Counted from the stretch's first letter, positions 15,566 through 24,744 are shown. The stretch is 64,000 nt of DNA from Polaribacter sp. (GCA_018663625.1 JABJPX010000038.1:1-64000), one strand, 5' to 3'. Notes: generated from the sequence alone by a model not told the origin. Numbers and translations: made by a program.

Positions 15566-16389
15566 TCGTTTAAAATACTTCCGCAGTGATCACAAAATTT
15601 TGCTTTGTCTTTATGAGTATCTTTTAAGCAATTGGGACAGGACTGAGTATTGCTGTCGATTTTGTTTGTGTTTTTAGAAATTTCAGAACTTACAATCCCG
15701 GTGGGAATGGCAATAATTCCGTACCCTAAAATCATAATGATACTTGCGATGAATTGCCCAAGCGGTGTTTGTGGAGCAATGTCTCCAAAACCAACTGTTG
15801 TAAGGGTTACAATTGCCCAATAGACACTTCTTGGGATGCTTGTGAATCCGTTTTCTTCTCCTTCAATCATGTACATAATGGTTCCCAAAATAATACAAAC
15901 GATGACCACGAAAAATAAAAAAACTGCAATTTTGGCTCTGCTAGATCTTAAAGCAACTAACAAGGTATTGGAAGCTCCTACATAGCGTGTGAGTTTTAAG
16001 ATCCTAAAAACTCTTAGTAGCCGCAATGCCCTTAATGCGGCCAAGTGATGCGAACCTACAAAAATAAAAGAGAGGTATTTTGGGATGGTCGAGAGCAAAT
16101 CAATGATGCCATAAAAGCTGAAAATATATTTGAAAGGTTTTTTTATTGAAATCAAACGTAAGATATATTCCAATGAAAAAAGTAATGTAATTATCCACTC
16201 AGAAATGTCTAGGAAGCTGTGGTATTTAGCATCGAAACTTTCAATGCTCTCCAGCATTACGAGTAGGATACTTGCAATAATGGCAATTAAAAGAATGACA
16301 TCGAAGAGTTTTCCTTCTTTGGTATCTGCTTCATAAATAATTTCATGAAGACGCTGTTTCCAAGTTGTTTTTTTTATTGTTGCTTTCAA
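15562..16389 (-). CDS. Voltage-gated-type potassium channel with C-terminal zinc ribbon
   Basis: 275 residues. Six membrane segments lie about 28-46, 63-80, 87-103, 115-135, 153-175 and 212-235. The S4-like segment carries a positive residue every third position (R120, R123, R126, R129, K132, R135). The pore has the K+ selectivity filter TTVGFGD (197-203). Instead of a large cytoplasmic regulatory domain there is a 40-residue tail with two CxxC pairs (C251/C254 and C266/C269), a probable zinc ribbon. It should be a tetrameric K+ channel in the inner membrane. The overlap with miaA looks organisational rather than functional. Confidence 0.88.
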   Translation of the reverse strand: MKATIKKTTWKQRLHEIIYEADTKEGKLFDVILLIAIIASILLVMLESIESFDAKYHSFLDISEWIITLLFSLEYILRLISIKKPFKYIFSFYGIIDLLSTIPKYLSFIFVGSHHLAALRALRLLRVFRILKLTRYVGASNTLLVALRSSRAKIAVFLFFVVIVCIILGTIMYMIEGEENGFTSIPRSVYWAIVTLTTVGFGDIAPQTPLGQFIASIIMILGYGIIAIPTGIVSSEISKNTNKIDSNTQSCPNCLKDTHKDKAKFCDHCGSILNE

Positions 16390-16457
16390 GTGTGCTATTT
16401 GTGTGTTTGAACTAACGAAGTTATGCTATTTTTATCAAAATTTATTTTGAATGAAGA

Positions 16458-17543
16458 TTATGGTGATAAGCGTATTATTTTTTGAACATTGTTTTTTTTG
16501 AGGTAGTTTTTTATAATTGTTTTAGAAATTTCTTTATTTTCAAAAGGTGTCAGCACCTTTTTTAGGATATCAATTTTATTTTCTTGGTAGGCTAAGTTGG
16601 TATATCCGTAGCCAAAAACGGTATTTCCTTCCACTAAAATAATGGCGTTTTCGCCCAGCTCACGCCCTTTTTCAATAATTAAAAAATTGTTATTATTAAA
16701 ATGGTCGTTGATGATTTTTATCTTTTTCTTGAAGTTGAATTTTGGGACCAATGCTGCCAACTCTGTCTGGTATCTTAATTTTGTAAATAAGTCATTCCCA
16801 GTTTTTTCGAAGGTAATAGAGGCGGTTCTTTCTTGAATTTTTACCGCTCTTTTGGTTTCTTTTGTAAATAGCTGATTTACCGCTGATTTTATGTTTTTTC
16901 CTTTTCCAATATAGATGATTGTTCCCCTTATATTGTGTACATAAAAAAGTCCTTGTGCAGTGGGCAAACCTTGTAAAATGAATTGAAACTTCTCCTTTTC
17001 TGTTCTTTTATCAAAATATTTGATGGTATTTTGTAAGATGTCTTTCTGAACATCTTTCTGAAGTAATAGCTTAAACAACTGTACCGTTGCCAATGCATCT
17101 CCATTTGCTCTATGTCTATCTGTAATAGGAATTCCGAGTGATTTTACCAACTTTCCTAAACTATAGGAGGGTTCATCTAAAATAAGTTTTTTACTTAACT
17201 CAACCGTACATAAGGTGTTTCTGTCAAACTCAAACCCCAATCTAGAAAATTCAGTACGTAAAATGCGGTAATCAAAAGACGTATTATGTGCAACCAAAAT
17301 ACAGTCCTTGGTAATTTCTACAATCCGTTTTGCAACCTCATAAAACTTAGGCGCGTTTCGCAACATTTTATTGTTAATACCTGTTAGTTTTACAACAAAT
17401 TCTTGAATTTCTTTTTCAGGATTTACCAAACTTATAAATTGGTCTACAGTATTTTGACCGTCAAATTTATAAATGGCGATTTCTGTAATGCCTTCTTCGT
17501 TAAATTTTCCTCCGGTAGTTTCAATATCTAAAATTGCGTACAA
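16458..17543 (-). CDS. DnaQ-like 3'-5' exonuclease fused to a degenerate GIY-YIG domain
   Basis: 361 residues. The DEDDh exonuclease (1-165) has Exo I D6-x-E8 in ILDIETTG, Exo II D91 in HNTSFDYRIL and Exo III H144/D149 in HRANGDALATVQLF, all intact. Residues 195-275 match a GIY-YIG nuclease fold: GLFYVHNIRGTIIYIGKGKNI (198-218), ending VPKFNFKKK. In UvrC/Cho the segment after YIGKxKN is RxR; here it is KSA (219-221), so the catalytic Arg seems lost. The last 85 residues are unassigned. Similar two-domain proteins occur in Bacteroidota and are annotated as epsilon subunits, but a repair role is as likely. It is the first gene after yggS, 24 bp apart. Confidence 0.82.
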   Translation of the reverse strand: MYAILDIETTGGKFNEEGITEIAIYKFDGQNTVDQFISLVNPEKEIQEFVVKLTGINNKMLRNAPKFYEVAKRIVEITKDCILVAHNTSFDYRILRTEFSRLGFEFDRNTLCTVELSKKLILDEPSYSLGKLVKSLGIPITDRHRANGDALATVQLFKLLLQKDVQKDILQNTIKYFDKRTEKEKFQFILQGLPTAQGLFYVHNIRGTIIYIGKGKNIKSAVNQLFTKETKRAVKIQERTASITFEKTGNDLFTKLRYQTELAALVPKFNFKKKIKIINDHFNNNNFLIIEKGRELGENAIILVEGNTVFGYGYTNLAYQENKIDILKKVLTPFENKEISKTIIKNYLKKNNVQKIIRLSP

Positions 17544-17567
17544 ATTTCTTTTTCTTTTATGATAAAT

Positions 17568-18239
17568 TTAAGCAATGTAATTGCGACTACCAAATATGGC
17601 ACTTCCAACACGTATCATATTGCTTCCGTTTTTAATTGCTAAACGGTAATCTCCACTCATTCCCATAGAGAGTATTTTTAATGCGCAATTGGCACGAACC
17701 GTTGTTGTTTTTTGAATGTCGAAGAATTGCTTTAAAGCGTTAAATTCTTCTTCTAATTGTTGTTGATCGTCTGTAAATGTGGCCATTCCCATAAATCCAA
17801 CAATGGAAATATTCTCTAGCGTTGCCAATTCTTCTGAAGTAATAATTTCTTCAATTGCATCAAAAGACAATCCAAATTTAGAATCCTCTTTGGCTATTTT
17901 GGCTTGTAACAAACAGTGAATTACACGATTGTGTTTTTTTGCTTGTTTGTCAATCTCTTTTAAGGTTTTAAAGGAATCTACACCATGAATTAAATCGACA
18001 AAATGTGCCATGTATTTCACCTTATTACGCTGTAAATGACCAATCATATGCCATTCAATGTCTTTGGGTAAGTCTTCAAACTTTTCTGCCATTTCTTGAA
18101 TTTTATTCTCTCCAAAAATTCGTTGCCCTGCATCATAGGCTTCCTGTAAGTCTGCAATGGGTTTTGTTTTTGAAACAGCTACTAAGGCTACTTCTTCTGA
18201 GATGGATTCTTTTATCTTCTGTAAATTGTCTTTAATCAT
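17568..18239 (-). CDS. yggS: YggS/PLPBP-family pyridoxal phosphate homeostasis protein
   Basis: 223 residues, a single TIM barrel. The PLP lysine is K24 in VALVAVSKTKP. Other family motifs are FGENKIQEMAEKFEDLP, EWHMIGHLQRNKVKYM and the C-terminal LSMGMSGDYRLAIKNGSNMIRVGSAIFG. These proteins bind PLP without known enzymatic activity and keep PLP and amino-acid pools in balance. It lies 13 bp after serA, beside two serine-synthesis genes, one of which (serC) uses PLP. Confidence 0.93.
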   Translation of the reverse strand: MIKDNLQKIKESISEEVALVAVSKTKPIADLQEAYDAGQRIFGENKIQEMAEKFEDLPKDIEWHMIGHLQRNKVKYMAHFVDLIHGVDSFKTLKEIDKQAKKHNRVIHCLLQAKIAKEDSKFGLSFDAIEEIITSEELATLENISIVGFMGMATFTDDQQQLEEEFNALKQFFDIQKTTTVRANCALKILSMGMSGDYRLAIKNGSNMIRVGSAIFGSRNYIA

Positions 18240-18252
18240 TTTCTTTTGTTGC

Positions 18253-19203
18253 TTAACGCAATAGTGCTATAATCTGACTCGCCAACTCCGTACCAATTCG
18301 ATCTTGCGCTTCTTTGGTCGCTGCGCCAGTATGTGGAGTTAAAGAAAGTTCTGGATTCATTAATAGTTGCATTTCTGGAGTTGGTTCTTTTTCAAAAACA
18401 TCCAATCCAGCAAACAGTACTTTTCCATTTTCAATGGCATTAACTAGGGCAACTTCATTGATAACACCACCTCTTGCAGTATTTATGATTCCAACACCCG
18501 GCTTCATTTGTTGAATTTCTTTTTCGTCAATTAAATACTTTTCTGTGCTTGGTGTATGAATTGATATAAAGTCGGCTTCTTTGAATACTTCCTCTTTTGA
18601 GACTGTATCGATATTGAAATTGACTTTCTGTCCATTGAAAAAGTCCAATGTAATGGTGGCTTTTTCAATATAAATATCGGTAGCAATTACTTTCATACCA
18701 ATTCCTAAAGCAATTTTTGCTGTTTCTTGACCAATACGTCCAAAACCAATTAGTCCAAGTGTTTTTCCTCGCAACTCTATGCCTTCTGCATACATTTTTT
18801 TCAAATCATTGAAACGAGTATCTCCTTCTAAAGGCATTTCTCTGTTTGCTTGGTGAAGAAAACGCGCCAATCCAAACAAGTGTGCAAACACCAATTCTGC
18901 CACAGCACTTGAAGAGGCAGCTGGGGTGTTGATTACATGTATCCCTTGATCTTCTGCAAACTGCACATCGATATTGTCCATGCCAACACCACCGCGTCCA
19001 ATTAATTTAATACCTGGACAGGCTTCCAATAATTCTTGACGAATTTCGGTTGCACTTCTTACCAAAACAGCATCAATACCGTTTTCATTGATGTAACTTT
19101 CCAGTTGATTTTGTGCCACTTTTATGTTGAGTACTTCAAAGCCTGCAGCTTCTAAAGCGTCAATTCCATTTTGTGAAATTCCGTCGTTTGCTAATATTTT
19201 CAT
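18253..19203 (-). CDS. serA: D-3-phosphoglycerate dehydrogenase (short form, no ACT domain)
   Basis: 316 residues, a D-2-hydroxyacid dehydrogenase. The NAD-binding GFGRIG spans 153-158. Catalytic residues lie in HTPSTEKYLIDE, NTARGGVINE and the acid/base H291 of LTPHTGAAT. GRGGVGMDNIDV (70-80) is typical of SerA. The usual C-terminal ACT serine sensor (in enzymes of 400 or more residues) is absent, so feedback by serine through that domain is not possible. It oxidises 3-phosphoglycerate to phosphohydroxypyruvate, the substrate of SerC encoded 70 bp upstream in the same run, which supports SerA over other members of the family. Confidence 0.9.
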   Translation of the reverse strand: MKILANDGISQNGIDALEAAGFEVLNIKVAQNQLESYINENGIDAVLVRSATEIRQELLEACPGIKLIGRGGVGMDNIDVQFAEDQGIHVINTPAASSSAVAELVFAHLFGLARFLHQANREMPLEGDTRFNDLKKMYAEGIELRGKTLGLIGFGRIGQETAKIALGIGMKVIATDIYIEKATITLDFFNGQKVNFNIDTVSKEEVFKEADFISIHTPSTEKYLIDEKEIQQMKPGVGIINTARGGVINEVALVNAIENGKVLFAGLDVFEKEPTPEMQLLMNPELSLTPHTGAATKEAQDRIGTELASQIIALLR

Positions 19204-19273
19204 GCTAAAATTCTTTCTAAGGTGAACATTTTAAAAGTAAATAATGGATGCATTATTTCTTTAAGTTGCTTAA

Positions 19274-20338
19274 TTATTTATTTTTTTCTAGTGCTTGCAT
19301 GGTGTCTACCAATACTTGCACACTGTATAGTGGTAGCGCATTGTACATGCTTGCTCTGTAGCCACCAACACTTCGATGCCCTGTTAAACCATTGATTCCA
19401 GCTTCTTTCCAAAGAGTATCGAAAGTTTCTTTTAATGAAGGGTCTGTTAAGACAAAAGTAGCATTCATCGTACTTCGGTCTTCTTTTGCAACCACACCTT
19501 CAAACAAGGGGTTTCGGTCTATCTCTGCATACAGCAGTGCTGCTTTTTTGTTATTTACGGTTTCTATAAACGGAATGCCTCCTAAATCTTTCAACCATTG
19601 CATGGTTAATGTAGAAACATACACGGCAAAAACAGACGGTGTGTTGAACATACTGTCTTTGTCTATATGCGTTTGGTAATCGAGCATAGACGGGATGTGT
19701 CGGGTTACTTTACCCAGAATTTCTTCTTTAATAATGATCAAGGTGGCTCCGGCAGGTCCCATATTTTTCTGTGCTCCCGCATAAATTAAATCGAATTTCT
19801 CGAAATCTAATTGACGTGAAAAAATATCTGAACTCATGTCGCAAACTAAGGGTGCATTGGTGCTTGGAAATGTTTTCATTTGTGTACCTGCAACGGTATT
19901 GTTACTTGTACAGTGAAAATAGTCGATATCTACTGGTAGGGAATATCCTTTTGGAATGTAGGAAAATCCAGAGTCTTTAGAGGAACCTACTTCAACCACT
20001 TCTCCGAAAGCCTTGGCTTCTTTAATGGCTTTGTCTGCCCAAGTACCGGTATTTAAATAGGCTGCTTTTTTCTCTAGTAAATTATAGGCAACCATTAAAA
20101 ATTCTAAACTGGCACCTCCCTGTAAAAACAAGGCTTTGTAGCCTTTGTTTTCAAGACCTAATAATTCCAATGCCAATTGTCTTCCTTTTTCCATAACGCT
20201 TACAAAAGAGGCACTACGGTGTGAAATTTCAATCAAAGACAAAGCATCATCATTAAAATTGAGAATTGCTTCCGATGCTTTTTGCAATACTTCTTGTGGC
20301 AGAATACATGGTCCTGCGCTAAAATTATGTTTTTTCAT
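19274..20338 (-). CDS. serC: Phosphoserine aminotransferase
   Basis: 354 residues. The N-terminal NFSAGPCILPQEVL and the PLP lysine K191 in YAGAQKNMGPAGATLIII are diagnostic. FLQGGASLEF binds the PLP phosphate, and the C-terminal GLTGHRSVGGYRASMYNALP binds the substrate phosphate. It transaminates phosphohydroxypyruvate with glutamate to phosphoserine; the family can also serve vitamin B6 synthesis. It lies between the acyl-CoA reductase (27 bp upstream) and serA. No phosphoserine phosphatase (serB) is in the window. Confidence 0.95.
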   Translation of the reverse strand: MKKHNFSAGPCILPQEVLQKASEAILNFNDDALSLIEISHRSASFVSVMEKGRQLALELLGLENKGYKALFLQGGASLEFLMVAYNLLEKKAAYLNTGTWADKAIKEAKAFGEVVEVGSSKDSGFSYIPKGYSLPVDIDYFHCTSNNTVAGTQMKTFPSTNAPLVCDMSSDIFSRQLDFEKFDLIYAGAQKNMGPAGATLIIIKEEILGKVTRHIPSMLDYQTHIDKDSMFNTPSVFAVYVSTLTMQWLKDLGGIPFIETVNNKKAALLYAEIDRNPLFEGVVAKEDRSTMNATFVLTDPSLKETFDTLWKEAGINGLTGHRSVGGYRASMYNALPLYSVQVLVDTMQALEKNK

Positions 20339-20365
20339 TTTTTGAATTGTTAATGCGTCACTTTT

Positions 20366-21427
20366 TTAAATTCCAGCTAAAAAATCTAAGGTATTAATTC
20401 CATCTGCATAATCCCATAATTGTGGCTGCTGAGTTTCTCCAAAAGCAATTTCATTTGCTATAAAACCATTGGATACAATACATTGAATTTTATCTTTGTC
20501 TTCTTCTAATTTACTTTTCAAAGCGCCTTCATTTTCATAATATTCATAGAAAATAGTGGCAATAGGAGAGGAGTAGCTTTCATCTTCTTTAATCATCAAG
20601 AAACCATTTTCTAATAAATCAAATTCACTCATTAAATAGACTGCCTTGTTGTAGTCGTAATTGTTCGCGTATTTGGCATTGTTGATAATCTCTCTTTTGT
20701 TATACATCCCATTAAAAAAGGCATCGAAATTATATCCTTTTGGGACATACAATTTGGAAACACTTCTACATCCCAATCCAAAGTAATTAAAAATATCTTC
20801 AGAGAGCTTTTCTAAGTCCAAATCAGATTCTTTTCCTGTTAATACAGCAACAGAATTTCTGCTTTTTCGAATGATATTGGGTTTGTTTTTAAAATAATAT
20901 TCAAAATATCGTGCAGTATTATTGCTTCCAGTAGCTATTACGGCATCAAAATCTGCTAATTTATCTTCTGTAAAAGTGATTTTTTCTTTAAAATATGGAT
21001 CAATATGTTCTAAATATTTTGCCAAGAAAGGCAATAAGTGTTTGTCGTTTGAGGATTGTTTTACTAAAACAGCATGTCCAGAAATCAACACTGTCAAAAA
21101 ATCATGAAAACCGACTAAGGGGATATTCCCTGCCATTACAATCGCTACTTTTTTATCGGGTGAAGATGAAGGTTTATAGGTGTTGGCAAACGTATGTAGA
21201 TTATTGTCTGTAAGTGCATTAGACCAGTTAGAAACTGCTTCTAAAATGGCATCTTTTGTAAACCAAGAATTGTGCTCTTGGGCTATTTTAATTTGATGTT
21301 TAAAGCCATCAAAAAACAGCTCATTTAAAAGAACGGCTTCTTTTTTTTGAATCCCATCCTTGGAAAACTGACTTAAAAAACTACCTAATTTTACAAAAGC
21401 ATTTATTCTATTTTCAATACGATCCAT
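20366..21427 (-). CDS. LuxC-family acyl-CoA reductase
   Basis: 353 residues, an aldehyde-dehydrogenase-like fold of the LuxC family (long-chain acyl-CoA or acyl-protein reductases). Visible are [35 protein letters not shown] (cofactor-binding part, 92-126), [17 protein letters not shown] and the probable nucleophile C220 in [16 protein letters not shown]. LuxC makes fatty aldehyde in luminous bacteria, but no luxA, B, D or E is here. The gene heads the serC-serA run and diverges from a 2[4Fe-4S] ferredoxin gene. I recall this neighbourhood as recurrent in Bacteroidota. The real substrate is unknown. The start ATG at 21427 is the first available. Confidence 0.85.
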   Translation of the reverse strand: MDRIENRINAFVKLGSFLSQFSKDGIQKKEAVLLNELFFDGFKHQIKIAQEHNSWFTKDAILEAVSNWSNALTDNNLHTFANTYKPSSSPDKKVAIVMAGNIPLVGFHDFLTVLISGHAVLVKQSSNDKHLLPFLAKYLEHIDPYFKEKITFTEDKLADFDAVIATGSNNTARYFEYYFKNKPNIIRKSRNSVAVLTGKESDLDLEKLSEDIFNYFGLGCRSVSKLYVPKGYNFDAFFNGMYNKREIINNAKYANNYDYNKAVYLMSEFDLLENGFLMIKEDESYSSPIATIFYEYYENEGALKSKLEEDKDKIQCIVSNGFIANEIAFGETQQPQLWDYADGINTLDFLAGI

Positions 21428-21431
21428 TATA

Positions 21432-21478
21432 TTTTGGTTGTCTGTTTTATTGGCGTTATTTTTGCAATTGCAAAGTTA
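21432..21478. promoter_or_regulatory. Interleaved divergent promoters of ferredoxin and acyl-CoA reductase
   Basis: Plus strand: TTTTG (21432-21436), 20 bp, then TATTTTTG (21457-21464), a full match to the Bacteroidota consensus, reading towards the ferredoxin. Minus strand: TAACTTTG (complement of 21471-21478), reading towards the reductase. The TTTG ends of the two -7 boxes face each other inside a perfect 14-bp palindrome, TTTGCAATTGCAAA (21461-21474). The two start points would be only a few bases apart, so the promoters should exclude each other. Confidence 0.6.
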
Positions 21479-21500
21479 CATAAACTCAAAGAAAAAAACG

Positions 21501-21851
21501 ATGGCAATTATAATTACTGACGAATGTATTAACTGTGGAGCATGTGAGCCAGAATGCCCGAATACAGCAATTTACGAAGGAGCCGACGACTGGAAACATG
21601 CTGATGGTACAGATTTAACAGGAAACATTGTTTTGCCCAATGGAAAAGCAATGAATGCAGACGAGGCGCAGGAGCCTATTTCTGATGAGATCTATTATAT
21701 TGTAGCCGACAAGTGTACAGAATGTGTTGGTTTTCATGAAGAGCCACAATGTGCTGCCGTATGCCCTGTTGATTGTTGTGTGCCAGATGATGATCATGTG
21801 GAAACCAAAGAAGCATTGTTGGAAAAACAAAAATTTATGCATTCGAATTAA
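21501..21851 (+). CDS. fdx: 2[4Fe-4S] ferredoxin
   Basis: 116 residues from the ATG at 21501. An upstream in-frame start would add 21 residues, but it lies before the promoter and lacks family similarity. Two cluster motifs are seen: C9-x2-C12-x2-C15-x3-C19 ([12 protein letters not shown]) and C72-x2-C75-x8-C84-x3-C88, the spacing of Allochromatium-type ferredoxins with an extended second site. The segment between the motifs holds an acidic insert ([14 protein letters not shown]). It is a soluble low-potential electron carrier. It diverges from the acyl-CoA reductase gene, which makes an electron-donor role for a neighbouring redox reaction thinkable, and is closed by a terminator. Confidence 0.93.
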   Translation: MAIIITDECINCGACEPECPNTAIYEGADDWKHADGTDLTGNIVLPNGKAMNADEAQEPISDEIYYIVADKCTECVGFHEEPQCAAVCPVDCCVPDDDHVETKEALLEKQKFMHSN

Positions 21852-21874
21852 AACGAACTGTTTATATCATTATA

Positions 21875-21903
21875 AAAATCCTGAAGAAATTCAGGATTTT
21901 TTT
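21875..21903 (+). terminator. Intrinsic terminator of the ferredoxin gene
   Basis: AAAATCCTGAA / TTCAGGATTTT make a perfect 11-bp stem with a GAAA tetraloop, followed by T residues, 23 bp past the stop. Confidence 0.88.
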
Positions 21904-21933
21904 GTTTTCATAATTAACTGAAACTTCTTCCAA

Positions 21934-21969
21934 TAAAAAACACCCAACACATAAAGTGTTGGGTGTTTT
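21934..21969 (-). terminator. Intrinsic terminator of the TonB receptor operon
   Basis: AAAACACCCAACAC / GTGTTGGGTGTTTT form a perfect 14-bp stem with an ATAAA loop. On the minus strand a T tract follows (A residues at 21934-21940). It lies about 45 bp past the receptor stop codon. Confidence 0.88.
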
Positions 21970-22013
21970 CATTATAAAGTACTTATTTTATTCTTACATC
22001 TTAGGATGTCTGA

Positions 22014-24713
22014 TTAAAATTGGTAGTTTAATGATAAGTTAAACATGGTACCTAATTGGCTAAAGTGAGATCCATCATACGTCATTTGAGAGTAACGACC
22101 ATTAAAAGTAATGGCATTAGCTTCATTCTCAAGTTGCGTTAATCCAGAACCACCATCTGCAATAGAAATGATACTTGTATCATCTATGATTGCTTGTCCT
22201 GCAGCATTGTCTGCTTTGAACGCCCATTCTGGTAATACGTTTAACAAGTTATTTACATTTAAAGCAATTGATAATTTATCAGTTGCTTGATAGTTAATTG
22301 CTAAATCGGTAACAATTTTAGGTGTAAATTCAGTTCTTAAGCCTTCGCTCATGAATTTTTGTCTAAAGGTTGTTTTTCCGAAATACGTATTGTTTAAAGC
22401 AAGACCCCATTTATTGATATCATAGTTTGCACCTAAGATCCATTTTGTTTTTGGTCTAGAAGTAAACATTAACGCTAAGTTCGATCTATCAAGTACTGGA
22501 TAATCAGTTCCTTCTACGTTAATAGTAGGTACCTCTTCTGTTCTTTTGTTTTCAATCGTGTAATTTCCAGAAAGGTTTAACCCTAACTTTCCTTCACCTA
22601 TCTCAATATTTGAAATTCCTGAAACAAAATCAATACCAGATGTAGTAGTATCGAAACCATTAAGGAAGAATTGATTGCTACCAATTTGGTTTGTGTAAAT
22701 TACTCTGTCTTCTACGTCAATTTTATAATAATCAACTGTAAAACTTACATTGTTTGCTAATTTTCCACCAAAACCAACAGTAAGGTTTGTTGACTTTTCT
22801 GGTGTTAATTTAGGAATTCCTAATTCTCTAGCTTTAGGAGATACGTTGTTTACCAATCCAACAACTTCAATTCCTCCACCATCAGCAAAAGAATACTGAG
22901 ATTTTTCAGTATAAATTTGATGTAAACTAGGTGCTCTAAATCCTGAAGATACAGAACCTCTCATGGTTAATTTGTCAGACAATTTGTAACGAGAACTTAA
23001 TTTGTATACGAATGTATTTCCAAAATCAGAATAGTTTTCACCACGTACTGTACCACTTATTAAAAAAGCATCAGATACATCATAATCTAAACTAAAATAT
23101 CCTCCTAAGTTATATCTGTTAAAGATTCCAGAGTTTACTGGGTCATTTCCAGCAAAAGAATCTGATCCACCACCTTCATAAGAAGAAAGTTTACCTGCAA
23201 TAATTTCAAAATTTTCATTTCTAAACTCTGCACCCATACCAATACTTACTTTGTCAGACAATAAACGAGAAACATCTAAATTTCCAACAATGTGATTAAA
23301 AGCAGTTCCTCCTGGATCAAAACTAGTAGGACTTAATGCTTGATAGTTTTCACTTGCGTTGTGAGAATTGTTCACTTTGTACGTTTGTTCATTTCCACCA
23401 ACAGTAACACTTGAATCTATGTTCCAGTCATTTACTTTACGAGTAATTCCAAAAGTTGCATTGAAGTCGTTTAAGATTCCTTCAAAAGTAGGAACATATC
23501 CATCAAATCCACCTGCTTGGTTTGAAGGGAATAAATCTTGTAAATAAGCAGATTCTCCTGTTGCTACTTTCCAATATGGAGTTCTGTAGTTTGCATACGA
23601 GTTTACTTTTTTAAATACATAAGCTGCATTGAAGTACAATCTAGACTCTTCAGATAAATCATAAGCACCATTCACTAAGAATTTTGTTGCTACTGTTTCA
23701 GGAGAACCGTTAATGTTTCCTGCATCTGGTTTACGTGCTAAAAATTCTTCAACAACCGCTAAGTCAGCACCAAATCCAGTTCCACCAAAAGCTTCTCCTT
23801 TTGCACTTACCATACCTGGTCTGTTTGCCAATCCAACTTTAGAAAAATCGATTGTATAGTTTACAAAACCTTTATCGTCTCCGATAGAAGAACCATTGTT
23901 AATGCTAATTCCAAACATTTCACCATCTCCTTCAGAAGTAACTCCTGATCTTAATGTTGCAGATCCTCTACTTACATCGTCTTTTAAGATAATGTTGATT
24001 ACACCTGCAATTGCATCTGAACCATATTGTGCAGAAGCCCCATCTCTTAATACTTGAATACTCTTTATAGCATCTACAGGAATTGCAGAAATATCTGTAC
24101 CTGTTTCACCACGTCCAGGAGAATCTTGTGTATATAATAATGCACTTACGTTTTTACGCTTTCCATTAATTAATACCAATGTTCTACTTGGTCCCATGTT
24201 TCTGATTTCGTACGGATCTAATAAAGAAGTTGCATCGTTTACAGGTGTTTGTACCGTGTTAAAAGATGGAATTCTAAATTGTAACGCCTTATCAAAAGTG
24301 TTTTGACCTGTAGACATTAATTCTTTCACACCAACAACATCTACTGGCAATGCAGTATCTGCATTACTTCTTGGAGCTGTTCTAGATCCTACTAAAATAA
24401 TTTCGTCTAAAGCATTGTCTTCTTTCATAACAATTGTTAGGAATGAAGTACTTGTAACTTCAATTGTTCTTGAAGCATACCCCATAGAAGAGATTACCAA
24501 TGTAGATGGTAAGCTTGCTACTGTAATCGAAAATGCTCCTGAATCGTCAGAAGTCGCTCCGTTAGCTGTTCCTTTTTCTACGATATTCATGTATGGCAAT
24601 CCTTCACCAGTTGAATCCGTCACTTTTCCTTTTACAGTTTGTGCTAGCGCCCCTAAAGGAAGCATCAAAAGAAAAGCAATTGTACATAATTTTAATAAAT
24701 ACTTTTGTTTCAT
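22014..24713 (-). CDS. TonB-dependent outer-membrane receptor (CarboxypepD_reg N-domain)
   Basis: 899 residues from the ATG at 24713, which opens a good signal peptide (MKQKYLLKLCTIAFLLMLPL, cleaved after GALAQ); an upstream in-frame ATG would add 12 residues before it. Residues 25-110 form a carboxypeptidase-regulatory-like beta-sandwich (VKGKVTDSTGEGLPYMNIVEKGT). The plug (about 125-255) contains RTLVLINGKRKNVS and IPVDAIKSIQVLRDGASAQYGSDAIAGVINIILK. The rest is a 22-strand barrel ending in F (LGTMFNLSLNYQF). There is no SusD partner. It is a close relative of the receptor just upstream, sharing plug motifs, but lacks its STN signalling domain. The ligand is unknown; siderophore-type receptors share this plug. 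Confidence 0.9.
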   Translation of the reverse strand: MKQKYLLKLCTIAFLLMLPLGALAQTVKGKVTDSTGEGLPYMNIVEKGTANGATSDDSGAFSITVASLPSTLVISSMGYASRTIEVTSTSFLTIVMKEDNALDEIILVGSRTAPRSNADTALPVDVVGVKELMSTGQNTFDKALQFRIPSFNTVQTPVNDATSLLDPYEIRNMGPSRTLVLINGKRKNVSALLYTQDSPGRGETGTDISAIPVDAIKSIQVLRDGASAQYGSDAIAGVINIILKDDVSRGSATLRSGVTSEGDGEMFGISINNGSSIGDDKGFVNYTIDFSKVGLANRPGMVSAKGEAFGGTGFGADLAVVEEFLARKPDAGNINGSPETVATKFLVNGAYDLSEESRLYFNAAYVFKKVNSYANYRTPYWKVATGESAYLQDLFPSNQAGGFDGYVPTFEGILNDFNATFGITRKVNDWNIDSSVTVGGNEQTYKVNNSHNASENYQALSPTSFDPGGTAFNHIVGNLDVSRLLSDKVSIGMGAEFRNENFEIIAGKLSSYEGGGSDSFAGNDPVNSGIFNRYNLGGYFSLDYDVSDAFLISGTVRGENYSDFGNTFVYKLSSRYKLSDKLTMRGSVSSGFRAPSLHQIYTEKSQYSFADGGGIEVVGLVNNVSPKARELGIPKLTPEKSTNLTVGFGGKLANNVSFTVDYYKIDVEDRVIYTNQIGSNQFFLNGFDTTTSGIDFVSGISNIEIGEGKLGLNLSGNYTIENKRTEEVPTINVEGTDYPVLDRSNLALMFTSRPKTKWILGANYDINKWGLALNNTYFGKTTFRQKFMSEGLRTEFTPKIVTDLAINYQATDKLSIALNVNNLLNVLPEWAFKADNAAGQAIIDDTSIISIADGGSGLTQLENEANAITFNGRYSQMTYDGSHFSQLGTMFNLSLNYQF

Positions 24714-24744
24714 AAATAATTTGTTAGTTAATAAAAAGTGTGAT

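Noticed and set aside
20366-21427. Bioluminescence locus, because of the LuxC-family protein
   Set aside because: No luciferase, acyltransferase or acyl-protein synthetase genes are nearby; neighbours are serine-synthesis genes and a ferredoxin.
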